Shown here piece by piece: positions 1 through 6,183 of a DNA stretch of 10,281 nt (positions within the stretch are counted from its first letter, which is position 1; each line of letters begins with the position of its first letter). Position numbers and translations under genes: made by a program. The stretch is taken from assembly GCA_035275845.1 (NCBI GenBank), contig DATEMD010000082.1, positions 1 through 10,281 on the forward strand, read 5' to 3'. The notes under the pieces are model-generated. The model was not told where the DNA came from. It made no database searches and saw only the letters and a program-made list of their open reading frames with translations. The DNA is from REEB95 sp035275845. GTDB lineage: Bacteria > Pseudomonadota > Alphaproteobacteria > ATCC43930 > CGMCC-115725.

Positions 1-1
1 G

Positions 2-388
2 TGGCTGGCGTGGGACGCGCTCATGTCCAATCGGCCGTGGCTCGAGGGCCTGGTTGCGAACACCTGCGCCGAACGCGCCAACATTCCGGGTTACGGCGAA
101 GGCGTCCTGCGCAAGCACGGTTGGTTCGGCCTCGAACGTCAACGCTGGGGCAAGCTCTTCGGCCTCGCCGATGACGATCTCGAATTCTTCGAACTGCACG
201 AGGCGGCCGACATTGCTCATTCGGATCTCGGCTGGAAAACCATCGCCGAGCAGGCCGAACGCCAGGGCGCTGCCGATGCGGTGGTGCGCGCTTGCCGCAT
301 CAATCTGGTGGTCTGGGAACATTATCTCGATGGGATTGCCGACGGCGGCGACACGCTCGATCGCGGCCGCGAACCGAACTATGTCTGA
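2..388 (+). CDS. TenA/PqqC-like (iron-containing redox enzyme family) protein, 3' end only
   Basis: The reading frame is open from the window edge (codon at position 2) to TGA at 386-388, giving 128 visible residues; the N-terminus lies outside the window. An ATG at 23 is internal, because the frame upstream of it encodes plausible sequence (WLAWDAL). The segment ELHEAADIAHSDLGW, followed by an alanine-rich helix and a tryptophan near the end, resembles the C-terminal metal-binding helices of the haem-oxygenase-fold TenA/PqqC superfamily, where His and Glu/Asp side chains bind iron or contact the substrate. Members include thiaminase II, PQQ synthase and di-iron oxidases, so the substrate cannot be assigned from this fragment. 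The gene converges on the ABC binding-protein gene with a gap of 23 bases. The family call is fairly firm; the function is open. Confidence 0.75.
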   Translation, partial: WLAWDALMSNRPWLEGLVANTCAERANIPGYGEGVLRKHGWFGLERQRWGKLFGLADDDLEFFELHEAADIAHSDLGWKTIAEQAERQGAADAVVRACRINLVVWEHYLDGIADGGDTLDRGREPNYV

Positions 389-410
389 CGGCCAGACCGG
401 CGACCGGCCG
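389..410. terminator. possible weak bidirectional terminator between convergent genes
   Basis: The 23-base gap between two convergent stop codons contains CGGCC (389-393) and its complement GGCCG (406-410) around a GC-rich 12-base loop. Location between convergent genes suits a shared terminator. The stem is short and neither side has a T-run, so support is weak. Confidence 0.25.
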
Positions 411-411
411 C

Positions 412-1659
412 TCAGCTCTTGAGCGGCGGATAGTCGCGCGAGAACACCGGCTCTTCGAGGAACTTCTTCGGGTCGTAGTGCCAGAACTGGCTCACGTTGG
501 GATAGGTTTTGATCGTCACGTTGACGAGCTTGCCGTCCTGCTTCTCGACCCGCCGGATATAGACCGTGAAGACCAAGTTGCCGTCGTCGTCGAACTTGAT
601 CGGTCCGCGCGGTGTCTCGGCCAGTGACACGGCGCGGATCGCCTTGATCAATGCATCGCGATTATCGACCTTGCCGCCGGTGGTCTTGAGCGCGGCCTCG
701 AGAACCTGGCCGTTGACGTAGAGCGCCGCCGCGTAGAACCCGATCGGAATGTCGGCGCCGTAATATTTTTTCATCGACGCAATGAAGCGCCGGTTGGCGT
801 CGGTCTTGAGATCAAGCGTGTAGGGGATCGAATTGATCAGCCCGATTGCCTCATCGCCGAAGTTGCGCATGATGCTGTCGTCGGCGACCGTCGAGCCGCC
901 GAGCAGCGGCAGCTTGAAGCCCTGGTCGCGATATTGGCGGGTGAACTTGATCGGATTGGCGCCGGCATAGACCTGCACCACAACGTCGACGGCGTGCGGG
1001 TCGATCTGCGCGAGATAGGGCGTGTAGTCGGGCGTATTGAAGGGCGACCACAGTTTCTTGGTGAGGTGGCCGCCGTCGTCTTCGTAGACTTTCTGGAAGC
1101 CACCGACTTGCTCGTAGCCGAAGGCGAAATCGTCGCCGAGCGTGATCGCGCGCTTGAGCTTCATCTCCTTGATCGCGTAATCGGCGAGCGGATACAGGCA
1201 CTGCGCCGAGCTGTCCGAGGTGCGCACCTGATAAAAATTGCGGTGGCGCTGCGTCAAATCCTCGGCGCCGCCGAAACCCATGGTCGGCATCTTGTTCTGG
1301 CCGAGATAATCTTCGATCGCCAGCCATTCGAAAGCGGCGAGCGGACCCATGATCAGATCCACCTTGTCGCGCTCGACCAGCTCGACCGCCTTGGTCTTGG
1401 CGACCGCGGGCTGGCCGGCGGTGTCGGCGACGATCAGCTCGACCTTGCGGCCGGCAAGCGTGAAGTTCTTGTCCTTGAGGAAGCAGGTAATGCCCTCCTC
1501 GAGGTGGATGCCGCCGGCGGCAAGGCCGCCGGTCTTCACCGTCATCAAGCCGATTTTGATCGGCGCCTGCTGCGCGATTGCCGGCATCGGCAAGCTCGCT
1601 GCGCCGGCCATCGCAGCCGTGCCGGCCATGAAACGCCGGCGATTGATTTTCCTGGTCAT
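412..1659 (-). CDS. Tat-exported ABC transporter substrate-binding protein, branched-chain amino acid (LivK) type
   Basis: This 415-residue periplasmic type I binding protein belongs to the Peripla_BP_6/LivK family, which delivers amino acids, amides, urea or aromatic acids to an ABC permease. Its N-terminus MTRKINRRRF, followed by a hydrophobic stretch and AIA-Q near residue 29, is a twin-arginine signal. The mature start, IKIGLMTVKTGG, is the typical first beta strand and ligand loop, and about 385 mature residues fits the family. I chose the ATG at 1657-1659 because GGGGAGG precedes it with about 6-7 bases spacing and the Tat signal begins there. The open frame runs on to 2055, but that extension overlaps the nitroreductase and looks non-coding. 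No permease or ATPase gene is adjacent, so the ligand is unknown and the partner proteins are encoded elsewhere. Confidence 0.9.
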   Translation of the reverse strand: MTRKINRRRFMAGTAAMAGAASLPMPAIAQQAPIKIGLMTVKTGGLAAGGIHLEEGITCFLKDKNFTLAGRKVELIVADTAGQPAVAKTKAVELVERDKVDLIMGPLAAFEWLAIEDYLGQNKMPTMGFGGAEDLTQRHRNFYQVRTSDSSAQCLYPLADYAIKEMKLKRAITLGDDFAFGYEQVGGFQKVYEDDGGHLTKKLWSPFNTPDYTPYLAQIDPHAVDVVVQVYAGANPIKFTRQYRDQGFKLPLLGGSTVADDSIMRNFGDEAIGLINSIPYTLDLKTDANRRFIASMKKYYGADIPIGFYAAALYVNGQVLEAALKTTGGKVDNRDALIKAIRAVSLAETPRGPIKFDDDGNLVFTVYIRRVEKQDGKLVNVTIKTYPNVSQFWHYDPKKFLEEPVFSRDYPPLKS

Positions 1660-1714
1660 GTCGATCCTCCCCGTCGGCGGCGCGCTCTTTGTGGCGCGTG
1701 AGCCCGTTGCCGAC

Positions 1715-1744
1715 AGTATAAGTTCGGACTGCGAAGACCACCAA
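1715..1744 (-). promoter_or_regulatory. candidate sigma70-type promoter of the binding-protein gene
   Basis: Read on the minus strand, TTGGTG (1739-1744) and TATACT (1715-1720) are separated by 18 bases. The -10 is close to consensus (TATAAT) and the -35 only partly matches. Transcription would start near 1708, leaving a leader of about 50 bases that includes the GGAGG ribosome site. Read by eye, not scored. Confidence 0.35.
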
Positions 1745-1788
1745 CGCCGGATACATCCGCGGCACCGCGTGGTGAAACCATCCTGCCC

Positions 1789-1815
1789 ACGCTTGCCCAC
1801 GGTACCCGCAAGCGT
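1789..1815. repeat. 8-bp perfect inverted repeat in the divergent intergenic region (possible operator)
   Basis: ACGCTTGC (1789-1796) and GCAAGCGT (1808-1815) are exact reverse complements separated by 11 bases. The repeat lies between the divergently transcribed binding-protein gene (start 1659) and nitroreductase (start 1864), upstream of both. Arms with centres 19 bases apart would place two half-sites on nearly the same DNA face, as for a dimeric regulator. No regulator gene is adjacent. Confidence 0.35.
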
Positions 1816-1863
1816 TGAGTTTTCTCGTGTTTCGCGCGCAGATTTCGTACAACGGGCGCCGTC

Positions 1864-2421
1864 ATGGATGCTCTTACCGCGCTGACGACCCGCGTCTCGC
1901 CGGCGGCGCTCGATGCGCCCGGTCCGTCGGGCGACGCCTTGCAGAAGATTCTCGAAGCTGCGGTTGCCGCACCCGACCACGGCCGAATGCGGCCGTGGCG
2001 CTTCATCCTTATTGAAGGTGCGGCGCGAGAGAAATTCGGCGCGCTGCTCGCGCAATCGCTGTCGCGGCGCGAGCCGACAGCGCCTGCCGGCAAGCTCGAG
2101 GCCGAACGCAAAAAGGCGCTACGCGCGCCGCTGATCGTCGTTGTCGCGGCGTCCGTGCAACCCCATGCGAAGGTGCCCGAAATCGAACAACTCGTTGCCG
2201 TCGGTGCGGCCGCCCAGAACATGCTGGTTGCCGCCTATGCGCTCGGCTTCGGCGGATTCTGGCGCACGGGGGCTATTGCCTACGACGCGGCGATGAAACA
2301 CGCCCTCGGCTTGACCGACACCGACGCAATTATCGGCTTCCTCTATTTGGGCACGACCAAAACGCCGGGCCAGCCACGCCAAACCGACATCGCCTCGGTC
2401 ACCCGCCGCTGGCCGGGCTGA
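1864..2421 (+). CDS. nitroreductase family protein, YdjA type
   Basis: This 185-residue flavoprotein belongs to the nitroreductase superfamily, dimeric FMN enzymes that reduce nitro or quinone-like substrates with NAD(P)H. The segment APDHGRMRPWRFILIEG (about residues 36-52) is the hallmark FMN-binding loop of the YdjA subgroup. Residues 111-136 (VAVGAAAQNMLVAAYALG, then FGGFWRTG) form the helix and glycine-rich turn that contact FMN and the dimer partner. The length matches E. coli YdjA (about 183 residues), so the gene looks complete. The ATG at 1864 is preceded by only a weak purine stretch, so the exact start is less certain than the family. It is divergent from the ABC binding-protein gene. 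The physiological substrate of this subgroup is generally unknown. Confidence 0.88.
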   Translation: MDALTALTTRVSPAALDAPGPSGDALQKILEAAVAAPDHGRMRPWRFILIEGAAREKFGALLAQSLSRREPTAPAGKLEAERKKALRAPLIVVVAASVQPHAKVPEIEQLVAVGAAAQNMLVAAYALGFGGFWRTGAIAYDAAMKHALGLTDTDAIIGFLYLGTTKTPGQPRQTDIASVTRRWPG

Positions 2422-2681
2422 GGTCACGGCGCCTTTCGATGGGTGTCGGCGGACTTTACGACGGCCATAAGCCTTGTCGCCAAAACGCCGGTTTCCGGCG
2501 TTGGCACGTTGCTTGCTCTCAGATCGATTGTTGATTGTCGTTGTTCAGTCTCTGGAGCCGCTAATGATGAATTTTGTACTCTTCGCGTTTGGGCTGCTGA
2601 CGGCGGCCTGCGACACGCTCGTCCGTATCTGAGTTCTACCAAAACGGATTTGAACGCCGCGTACAGGCGCTGGGGCGTGTC
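2422..2681. other. 260-base convergent intergenic region with no convincing gene
   Basis: This gap separates the nitroreductase stop from the stop of the MetF-like gene. Apart from the hairpin at 2484-2502, the only notable item is a 22-codon ORF at 2564-2632 (+), starting MMNFVLFAFGLL and containing one cysteine, with CTGGAG about 8 bases upstream. It resembles a tiny signal or lipoprotein-like leader, but its length and poor lipobox (TAAC) make chance the better explanation. Longer open frames on both strands here look like non-coding GC-rich readthrough. Confidence 0.4.
2484..2502. terminator. hairpin, possible terminator (better suited to the minus strand)
   Basis: AACGCCGG (2484-2491), TTT, and CCGGCGTT (2495-2502) form a perfect 8-bp stem with a 3-base loop. 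Read on the minus strand, the stem ends in a run of four Ts (CGTTTTGG), which suits termination of the methyltransferase/MetF-like transcript ending at 2682. Read on the plus strand, it lies about 60 bases beyond the nitroreductase stop but has no T-run. It could serve both genes. Confidence 0.45.
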
Positions 2682-3626
2682 CTATACCACGCCGCCTTTG
2701 ATAGGAGTGCGGCTGTCGTCCGAGCCGGCAAAGTCACCGGTGCCGAGCGCCCGAAGCCATTTTCCCGTCCGCACCAAACCGCCGAACGTGAAGAGATGCA
2801 ATCCGGCGATGTCGATCTCGGCGGGTTCCGCCGCGGCGAGCGCGCGGATTACCTTATCGGGCCCGGACTCAACCAGTAGCCGTGCGATCGAGGTCTGGCC
2901 GCCGACCAGCGCGAGCAGAGAATTACCGATGCCGCAACGCATGGCGAACTTCGCCAGCGTGGCGATGCTCGCGGGACCGGCGAGGCCGACGCGTACCGGA
3001 ACCACGATGCCCGTCGCGTGCATGCGCGCCAGCCAGCCGACGATCGGCGCCGCGTCGAAACAGAATTGCGTGACGATATAGGGGGCGATGCCGTCGCTTT
3101 GCAGCCGACGGAGTTTCGCAGCCAGCGCAGCGTCGAGGGTCGCGGCCGCGATCTTCGGGTGCCCTTCGGGGTAACCCGCGACGCCGACGGTCCGGATGCC
3201 ATGTTTGCTCAACAGGCCGGTTTCGATCAGCTCGAGGCTTGAATGGAACGGACCGGCCGGCTGGTCGAGGTCGCCGGCGATGACCAGCACACGATCGACG
3301 CCGACACCGACGGCGCGCGCCAGAAAATCATCGAGTTGCGTCGGGCCGGTGAGATAGCGCGCTGCGACGTGGGGCACCGGACAAAAGCCGGCGCGCTTCA
3401 GCCGCGCCGTGGTTTCGACGACCGTGTGGTAGGAATCGTTGGGCGCGAAATTGACGTAGACTGGCGTACTCGGCGCCAGAAAGCCGCAGCAGAGTTGTTC
3501 GCTGCCGTGCTCGCGCGCTGAAAGCTCGATGGAAATTCCGCCCAGCAGCTCGGCGATGCGCTGGCGCCGGAAATCGGGCGTTGGCCTGGGCTCGGCCAGG
3601 CTGCTGACGCGTGCGGCCGGCGTCAT
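2682..3626 (-). CDS. methylenetetrahydrofolate reductase (MetF) family protein
   Basis: This 314-residue cytoplasmic protein fits the MetF TIM barrel (E. coli MetF is about 296 residues), which uses FAD and NAD(P)H to reduce 5,10-methylene-THF to 5-methyl-THF. Family landmarks appear in order: SIELS with Glu34 (the E. coli catalytic Glu28 position), PVPHVAAR (83-90), VLVIAGD with Asp119, GYPEGHP (151-157), VTQFCFD (185-191) with the conserved Gln, and a C-terminal LHLFTFGG strand. The ATG at 3624-3626 overlaps the stop codon of the upstream methyltransferase gene as ATGA, implying translational coupling and a shared job. The sequence is divergent (GYPEGHP rather than AYPEVHP), so it may be a specialised one-carbon enzyme rather than the housekeeping reductase for methionine synthesis. 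Confidence 0.85.
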   Translation of the reverse strand: MTPAARVSSLAEPRPTPDFRRQRIAELLGGISIELSAREHGSEQLCCGFLAPSTPVYVNFAPNDSYHTVVETTARLKRAGFCPVPHVAARYLTGPTQLDDFLARAVGVGVDRVLVIAGDLDQPAGPFHSSLELIETGLLSKHGIRTVGVAGYPEGHPKIAAATLDAALAAKLRRLQSDGIAPYIVTQFCFDAAPIVGWLARMHATGIVVPVRVGLAGPASIATLAKFAMRCGIGNSLLALVGGQTSIARLLVESGPDKVIRALAAAEPAEIDIAGLHLFTFGGLVRTGKWLRALGTGDFAGSDDSRTPIKGGVV

Positions 3627-5053
3627 CCGGAATCCCGCTTGCGCGAGATGATATAGGACTCATCCCAGAACCAAAGGCCGCCGTGCTTCTGCAGCACTTC
3701 GCGCGTCGCGTCGAGATACGCCGTGCTGCCGATGACCTCGGACAGTCGCTGGTCCTCGATCTGGGCGACGTAGATCGCCGCATTCCAGGCCGCGAACAGC
3801 GTCGACGTGCCGATCGACTCGCTGATTTCGCTCGGCAAGGTGTGCATCTCGTAGCGGAAGATCGACCGCGTGTCGGCATAAGCGTTGAAATTGAGATCGC
3901 GGCCGGCGTTGCCGAGCTCGGCCTTCACCGCACGCAGCAGCTGGTGCCGGTCGTGCAGAAACGGATCCTCGCCGGGCCAGATCCGCTGAATGATCTCGAG
4001 CCCCGGATCGTTGCCGTGCGAATGGATGCCGATGAGTCGGCCGCCCGGCGCTAGCGCCCGCGCCAGCGGCGCGATCACCTTTTGGGCTTTGAATTCGAGC
4101 GGCGCGCGGGCGCGATAGGGTTGCGAGGCGATGACCAGATCGTAGTCCGCGCGCGTCGCGCCACGTCGCGGCCGCAGCGGATCGAGCAGGAATTTGTAGT
4201 CGTCGCGGTAGATCACCAGCACGACCGGCTTTTCATAGATCGGATTGCCCGAGACCTTGCTGACCTTGGCGCGCCAGTTCTGGTTGAGGAACGGCTGGAG
4301 CTGGGTGATCTGCTGCTCGAATTCGTGCGCCGTGCCGCCTGTCAGGCCGACCTCGTGCCAGACGAGGCTGGTCGCGGCTGTAACTGAATTGGGCGTGAGC
4401 CACGGCGCTTCGGAGTAATACATGTTGGTAAGGACAAGGACTGTCGCCGGGTGCTCGTAGAATCGGTCCGGCATTTTTTCGAGCGTCAGGCGCACGTCCT
4501 CGAGGCTGATCTCCTTGCCGACGATATAGAGCGGCGTTGTCGGAAAGCGGTTGTGCAGCGAGCGCGTGACGCGTGCCAGCACGGTGCCGTCGCCCATGCC
4601 GGCGTCGAAGACGCGGATGCCGGGCGGTCGCGGATGGATGTTGCCAAGTTCCATGCCGACGCGCTCGCCGACCGTCCATTTCTCGCCGCAGGTATTGACG
4701 AACAGCAGGTATTTTTGCCGGTTGTCGTAGAAGCGGAAATTCCTGTCCGCGTTGCTCTTGCCGTTGACCGCGGCGAGGACGGGCGGAATCGGCTTGGCCA
4801 GCGGCGGCGACACTGCGGCTGGCGCCGGCGCGGCGACCGCCACGGTGCGGACGCGCGTTGCATCCGGCTTGTGGCGCACCATGAAGTCGTGCACGCGTTC
4901 GACGGTCTCGACCGTCACGCGGCCGCCGAAGCGCAGCCGGCTGACCAGCTTGCCGTCGTTGACGGCGAGGCGGCCGAACGTCGACTCCGCCATGCCGACG
5001 CGGCGGCAGTATCCTGAAATCTCGTGCAGCAGCGACTGGCTATCCATGCGCAT
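3623..5053 (-). CDS. HTH-like N-terminus fused to a class I SAM-dependent methyltransferase domain
   Basis: This protein has 476 residues. Residues 1-60 form compact helices (SGYCRRVGMAESTFGRL, then TVETVERVHDFMVRH) resembling a phage-repressor/XRE-like helix-turn-helix. Residues 63-95 are a Pro/Ala-rich linker. Residues 105-476 are the catalytic part: motif I VFDAGMGDGTVL (148-159) binds SAM, an acidic residue follows strand 2 (GKEIS, Glu181), and DYDLVIASQPY (303-313) sits at the motif IV position, before LAPGGRLIGIHSHG (334-347). The substrate is unknown. The frame has ATGs at 5053 and 5047; AGGGGTGG lies just upstream, and I chose the first. It heads a two-gene unit with the MetF-like gene, and a dense palindrome block lies 80-160 bases upstream. 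I infer a methyl-transfer protein that may also bind DNA, possibly its own operator. The methyltransferase call is firm; the HTH call is moderate. Confidence 0.82.
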   Translation of the reverse strand: MRMDSQSLLHEISGYCRRVGMAESTFGRLAVNDGKLVSRLRFGGRVTVETVERVHDFMVRHKPDATRVRTVAVAAPAPAAVSPPLAKPIPPVLAAVNGKSNADRNFRFYDNRQKYLLFVNTCGEKWTVGERVGMELGNIHPRPPGIRVFDAGMGDGTVLARVTRSLHNRFPTTPLYIVGKEISLEDVRLTLEKMPDRFYEHPATVLVLTNMYYSEAPWLTPNSVTAATSLVWHEVGLTGGTAHEFEQQITQLQPFLNQNWRAKVSKVSGNPIYEKPVVLVIYRDDYKFLLDPLRPRRGATRADYDLVIASQPYRARAPLEFKAQKVIAPLARALAPGGRLIGIHSHGNDPGLEIIQRIWPGEDPFLHDRHQLLRAVKAELGNAGRDLNFNAYADTRSIFRYEMHTLPSEISESIGTSTLFAAWNAAIYVAQIEDQRLSEVIGSTAYLDATREVLQKHGGLWFWDESYIISRKRDSG

Positions 5054-5122
5054 CCACCCCTGGCGCGCGTCGCGCGCTTGTTGCTTTGGCCTGATTTCGG
5101 GCGCTCATGGCGCACCGGTCAA

Positions 5123-5149
5123 CCACAATTCAGCCCATTTAAATTGTGG
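5123..5149. repeat. 8-bp inverted repeat, outermost palindrome of the operator block
   Basis: CCACAATT (5123-5130) and AATTGTGG (5142-5149) are exact reverse complements with an 11-base spacer. Nested in it is the imperfect palindrome GCCCATTTAAATTGTGGGC (5133-5151), centred on TTTAAA. It is the copy nearest the methyltransferase start (5053), about 70 bases upstream. Confidence 0.55.
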
Positions 5150-5210
5150 GCAGAATAATGGGATATATCCCATTTAAATGGGCAAATAATTGCGCCACTC
5201 CTGGCCCATT
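5133..5210. promoter_or_regulatory. operator-like array of CCCATT half-sites and overlapping perfect palindromes
   Basis: This AT-rich island in a GC-rich genome carries five copies of CCCATT or its complement AATGGG: 5134-5139, 5157-5162 (reverse), 5169-5174, 5177-5182 (reverse) and 5205-5210. They build an 18-bp perfect palindrome (5157-5174, AATGGGATATATCCCATT) that overlaps a 14-bp perfect palindrome (5169-5182, CCCATTTAAATGGG). The 11-mer CCCATTTAAAT occurs exactly twice, 35 bases apart (5134-5144 and 5169-5179). The consensus appears to be GCCCATTTAAATGGGC. The block lies upstream of the HTH-methyltransferase/MetF-like unit and downstream of the MetE-type relic. A dimeric DNA-binding protein, perhaps the HTH-methyltransferase itself, is the likely ligand. 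I could not place a clean -35/-10 pair within it. Confidence 0.7.
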
Positions 5211-5285
5211 TCGGTTGTACGAAAGGCCGATGGACGACTGCTTGGGCGCTAAAAACCGGCGAAACGGGCGCCGAGTGGGCAGGTG

Positions 5286-5483
5286 TTAGATGCCGCCCCA
5301 GACCTCGGTGGCGACCTCGGCGACCAGCGCCGATTTGCGACGTTCGAGGTCGAGCGCCAGCTTGTTGCCGTGGTGCGAACTGGCGAAGCCGCATTGCGGG
5401 TTGAGGCAGAGATAATCGAGCGGCACGTATTTGGCCGCAGCATCGATGCGTCGTTTGAGCGCGTCTTTTGATTCAAGCTCTGG
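5286..5483 (-). pseudogene. C-terminal relic of a MetE-type (cobalamin-independent) methionine synthase family gene
   Basis: On the minus strand about 65 codons ending at TAA (5286-5288) read PELESKDALKRRIDAAAKYV, then PLDYLCLNPQCGFASS and a final EVATEVWGGI. This matches the C-terminal end of the core MetE/UROD-like methionine synthase family, whose usual form is ...RRIDEAAKYVPLDRLALSPQCGFAS...VWG. The Cys in NPQCGFAS is the conserved zinc ligand that activates the homocysteine thiol. About 280 or more residues of barrel expected before PELES are absent: upstream sequence in this frame (5484-5618) does not resemble the family and overlaps the TetR promoter and 5' end. It is therefore a 5'-deleted remnant. 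It lies in the same orientation as the methyltransferase and MetF-like genes, suggesting a former methionine/one-carbon gene set. Confidence 0.78.
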
Positions 5484-5501
5484 CTGCGGCGGCAATTTTT
5501 C

Positions 5502-5528
5502 TATCACCCGATAAACGTTTCTTCTATC
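5502..5528. promoter_or_regulatory. possible operator for the TetR-family gene
   Basis: About 30-55 bases upstream of the regulator's ATG lie TATC (5502-5505), GATA (5510-5513), the perfect palindrome AAACGTTT (5513-5520) and TATC (5525-5528). TTCTATC is also directly repeated (5499-5505 and 5522-5528). TetR-family genes often bind palindromes in their own promoters, so an autoregulatory site is plausible. The symmetry is imperfect. Confidence 0.3.
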
Positions 5529-5559
5529 GTCCGCCGGTTGCGGAACGGGGAGATCAGCC

Positions 5560-6183
5560 ATGCCATCCGCCCGCGGCGCACACCGGAAGCGGCCGCGCCG
5601 CCGCGCCGAGGAGGTCATCGATGCTGCCGCTGCGGTCTTCGCCGAGCGCGGCTATCACGGCGCCTCGACGCAAGATGTCGCCGACCGCCTCGGCATGCGG
5701 CAGGCTAGCCTCTATTACTACTTCCCCTCGAAAGAAGCCGCGTTGGAGCAGGTTTGCCTGCGCAGCGTCGGCGATTTCGTCGACCGGGCCCAGGCGATTG
5801 CGCGTGCGCCCGGCCGCGCCGCCGACAAGCTGACAACCCTCATCCACAGCCACCTCGCGCCGGTCGAGGTTCGGCGCGATTACGTGCGCTGTTTCCTGCG
5901 TGAGCGCCGCTTCCTGCCGCGCGACAGTGCGCGGCGCATCGGCCGGGTTGCGCGGCGCTATGAAGGAATTTTGCAAGGCGTGATCAAGGCCGGCATGGCG
6001 GCTGACGAACTGCGGCGCGATCTCGATCCACGGCTGACGACCTTAGCACTTCTCGGCATGTGCAACGCGGCGATGGAGTGGTACGGGCATGAACCGAACG
6101 CGCCGCTCGAACGGATCGCCAAGGCGTTCGCCGCCCTCGTTATCGACGGCATGAAGGCGACATCCAGCCGCGGATCGCGCTAG
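5560..6183 (+). CDS. TetR/AcrR family transcriptional regulator
   Basis: This 207-residue protein has the standard two-part TetR layout. Residues about 16-62 are the DNA-binding domain, with EEVIDAAAAVFAERGYHGAS, then the recognition helix region TQDVADRLGMRQASLYYYF and SKEAALEQV. Residues 70-200 form the helical ligand-binding and dimerisation domain, which is too variable to name the effector. The arginine-rich start (HRKRPRRRAEE) is common in this family. The ATG at 5560 is preceded by GGGGAG (5547-5552) with 7 bases spacing. The gene is the only rightward gene in this half of the window. Its neighbours, a MetE-type relic behind it and a hydrolase relic in front, are both broken, so its target is not obvious from context. 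Autoregulation through the repeats just upstream is possible. Confidence 0.92.
   Translation: MPSARGAHRKRPRRRAEEVIDAAAAVFAERGYHGASTQDVADRLGMRQASLYYYFPSKEAALEQVCLRSVGDFVDRAQAIARAPGRAADKLTTLIHSHLAPVEVRRDYVRCFLRERRFLPRDSARRIGRVARRYEGILQGVIKAGMAADELRRDLDPRLTTLALLGMCNAAMEWYGHEPNAPLERIAKAFAALVIDGMKATSSRGSR

Noticed and set aside
934..1701. 255-codon open frame on the plus strand antisense to the binding protein
   Set aside because: It is a GC-rich antisense shadow with no family resemblance, and the sense protein is clearly real. Similar shadows over the methyltransferase, dehydrogenase and MarC genes were dropped for the same reason.
1660..2055. N-terminal extension of the ABC binding protein, open upstream to 2055 on the minus strand
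   Set aside because: It overlaps the nitroreductase gene and lacks family resemblance, whereas the ATG at 1659 has a GGGGAGG ribosome site and begins a textbook Tat signal.
2564..2632. 22-residue peptide MMNFVLFAFGLL... with a cysteine, possibly a tiny lipoprotein
   Set aside because: It is shorter than known entericidin-type lipoproteins, the lipobox is poor, and one short hydrophobic ORF in 260 bases is expected by chance. It is kept only as a note in the intergenic entry.
2443..3081. 212-codon plus-strand open frame across the intergenic gap and the MetF-like gene
   Set aside because: It overlaps the strongly supported MetF-like gene antisense, and its composition (Ser/Arg/Pro-rich) is typical of a non-coding frame.
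5054..5285. SAM or SAH riboswitch upstream of the methyltransferase/MetF-like unit
   Set aside because: The location made it worth checking, but I could not match SAM-II or SAH riboswitch core sequences or pairing. The symmetry present is short DNA-type palindromes rather than a pseudoknot layout.
5119..5394. 91-codon minus-strand ORF through the palindrome block
   Set aside because: It runs through the repeats and overlaps the MetE-type relic in another frame, with no recognisable sequence.
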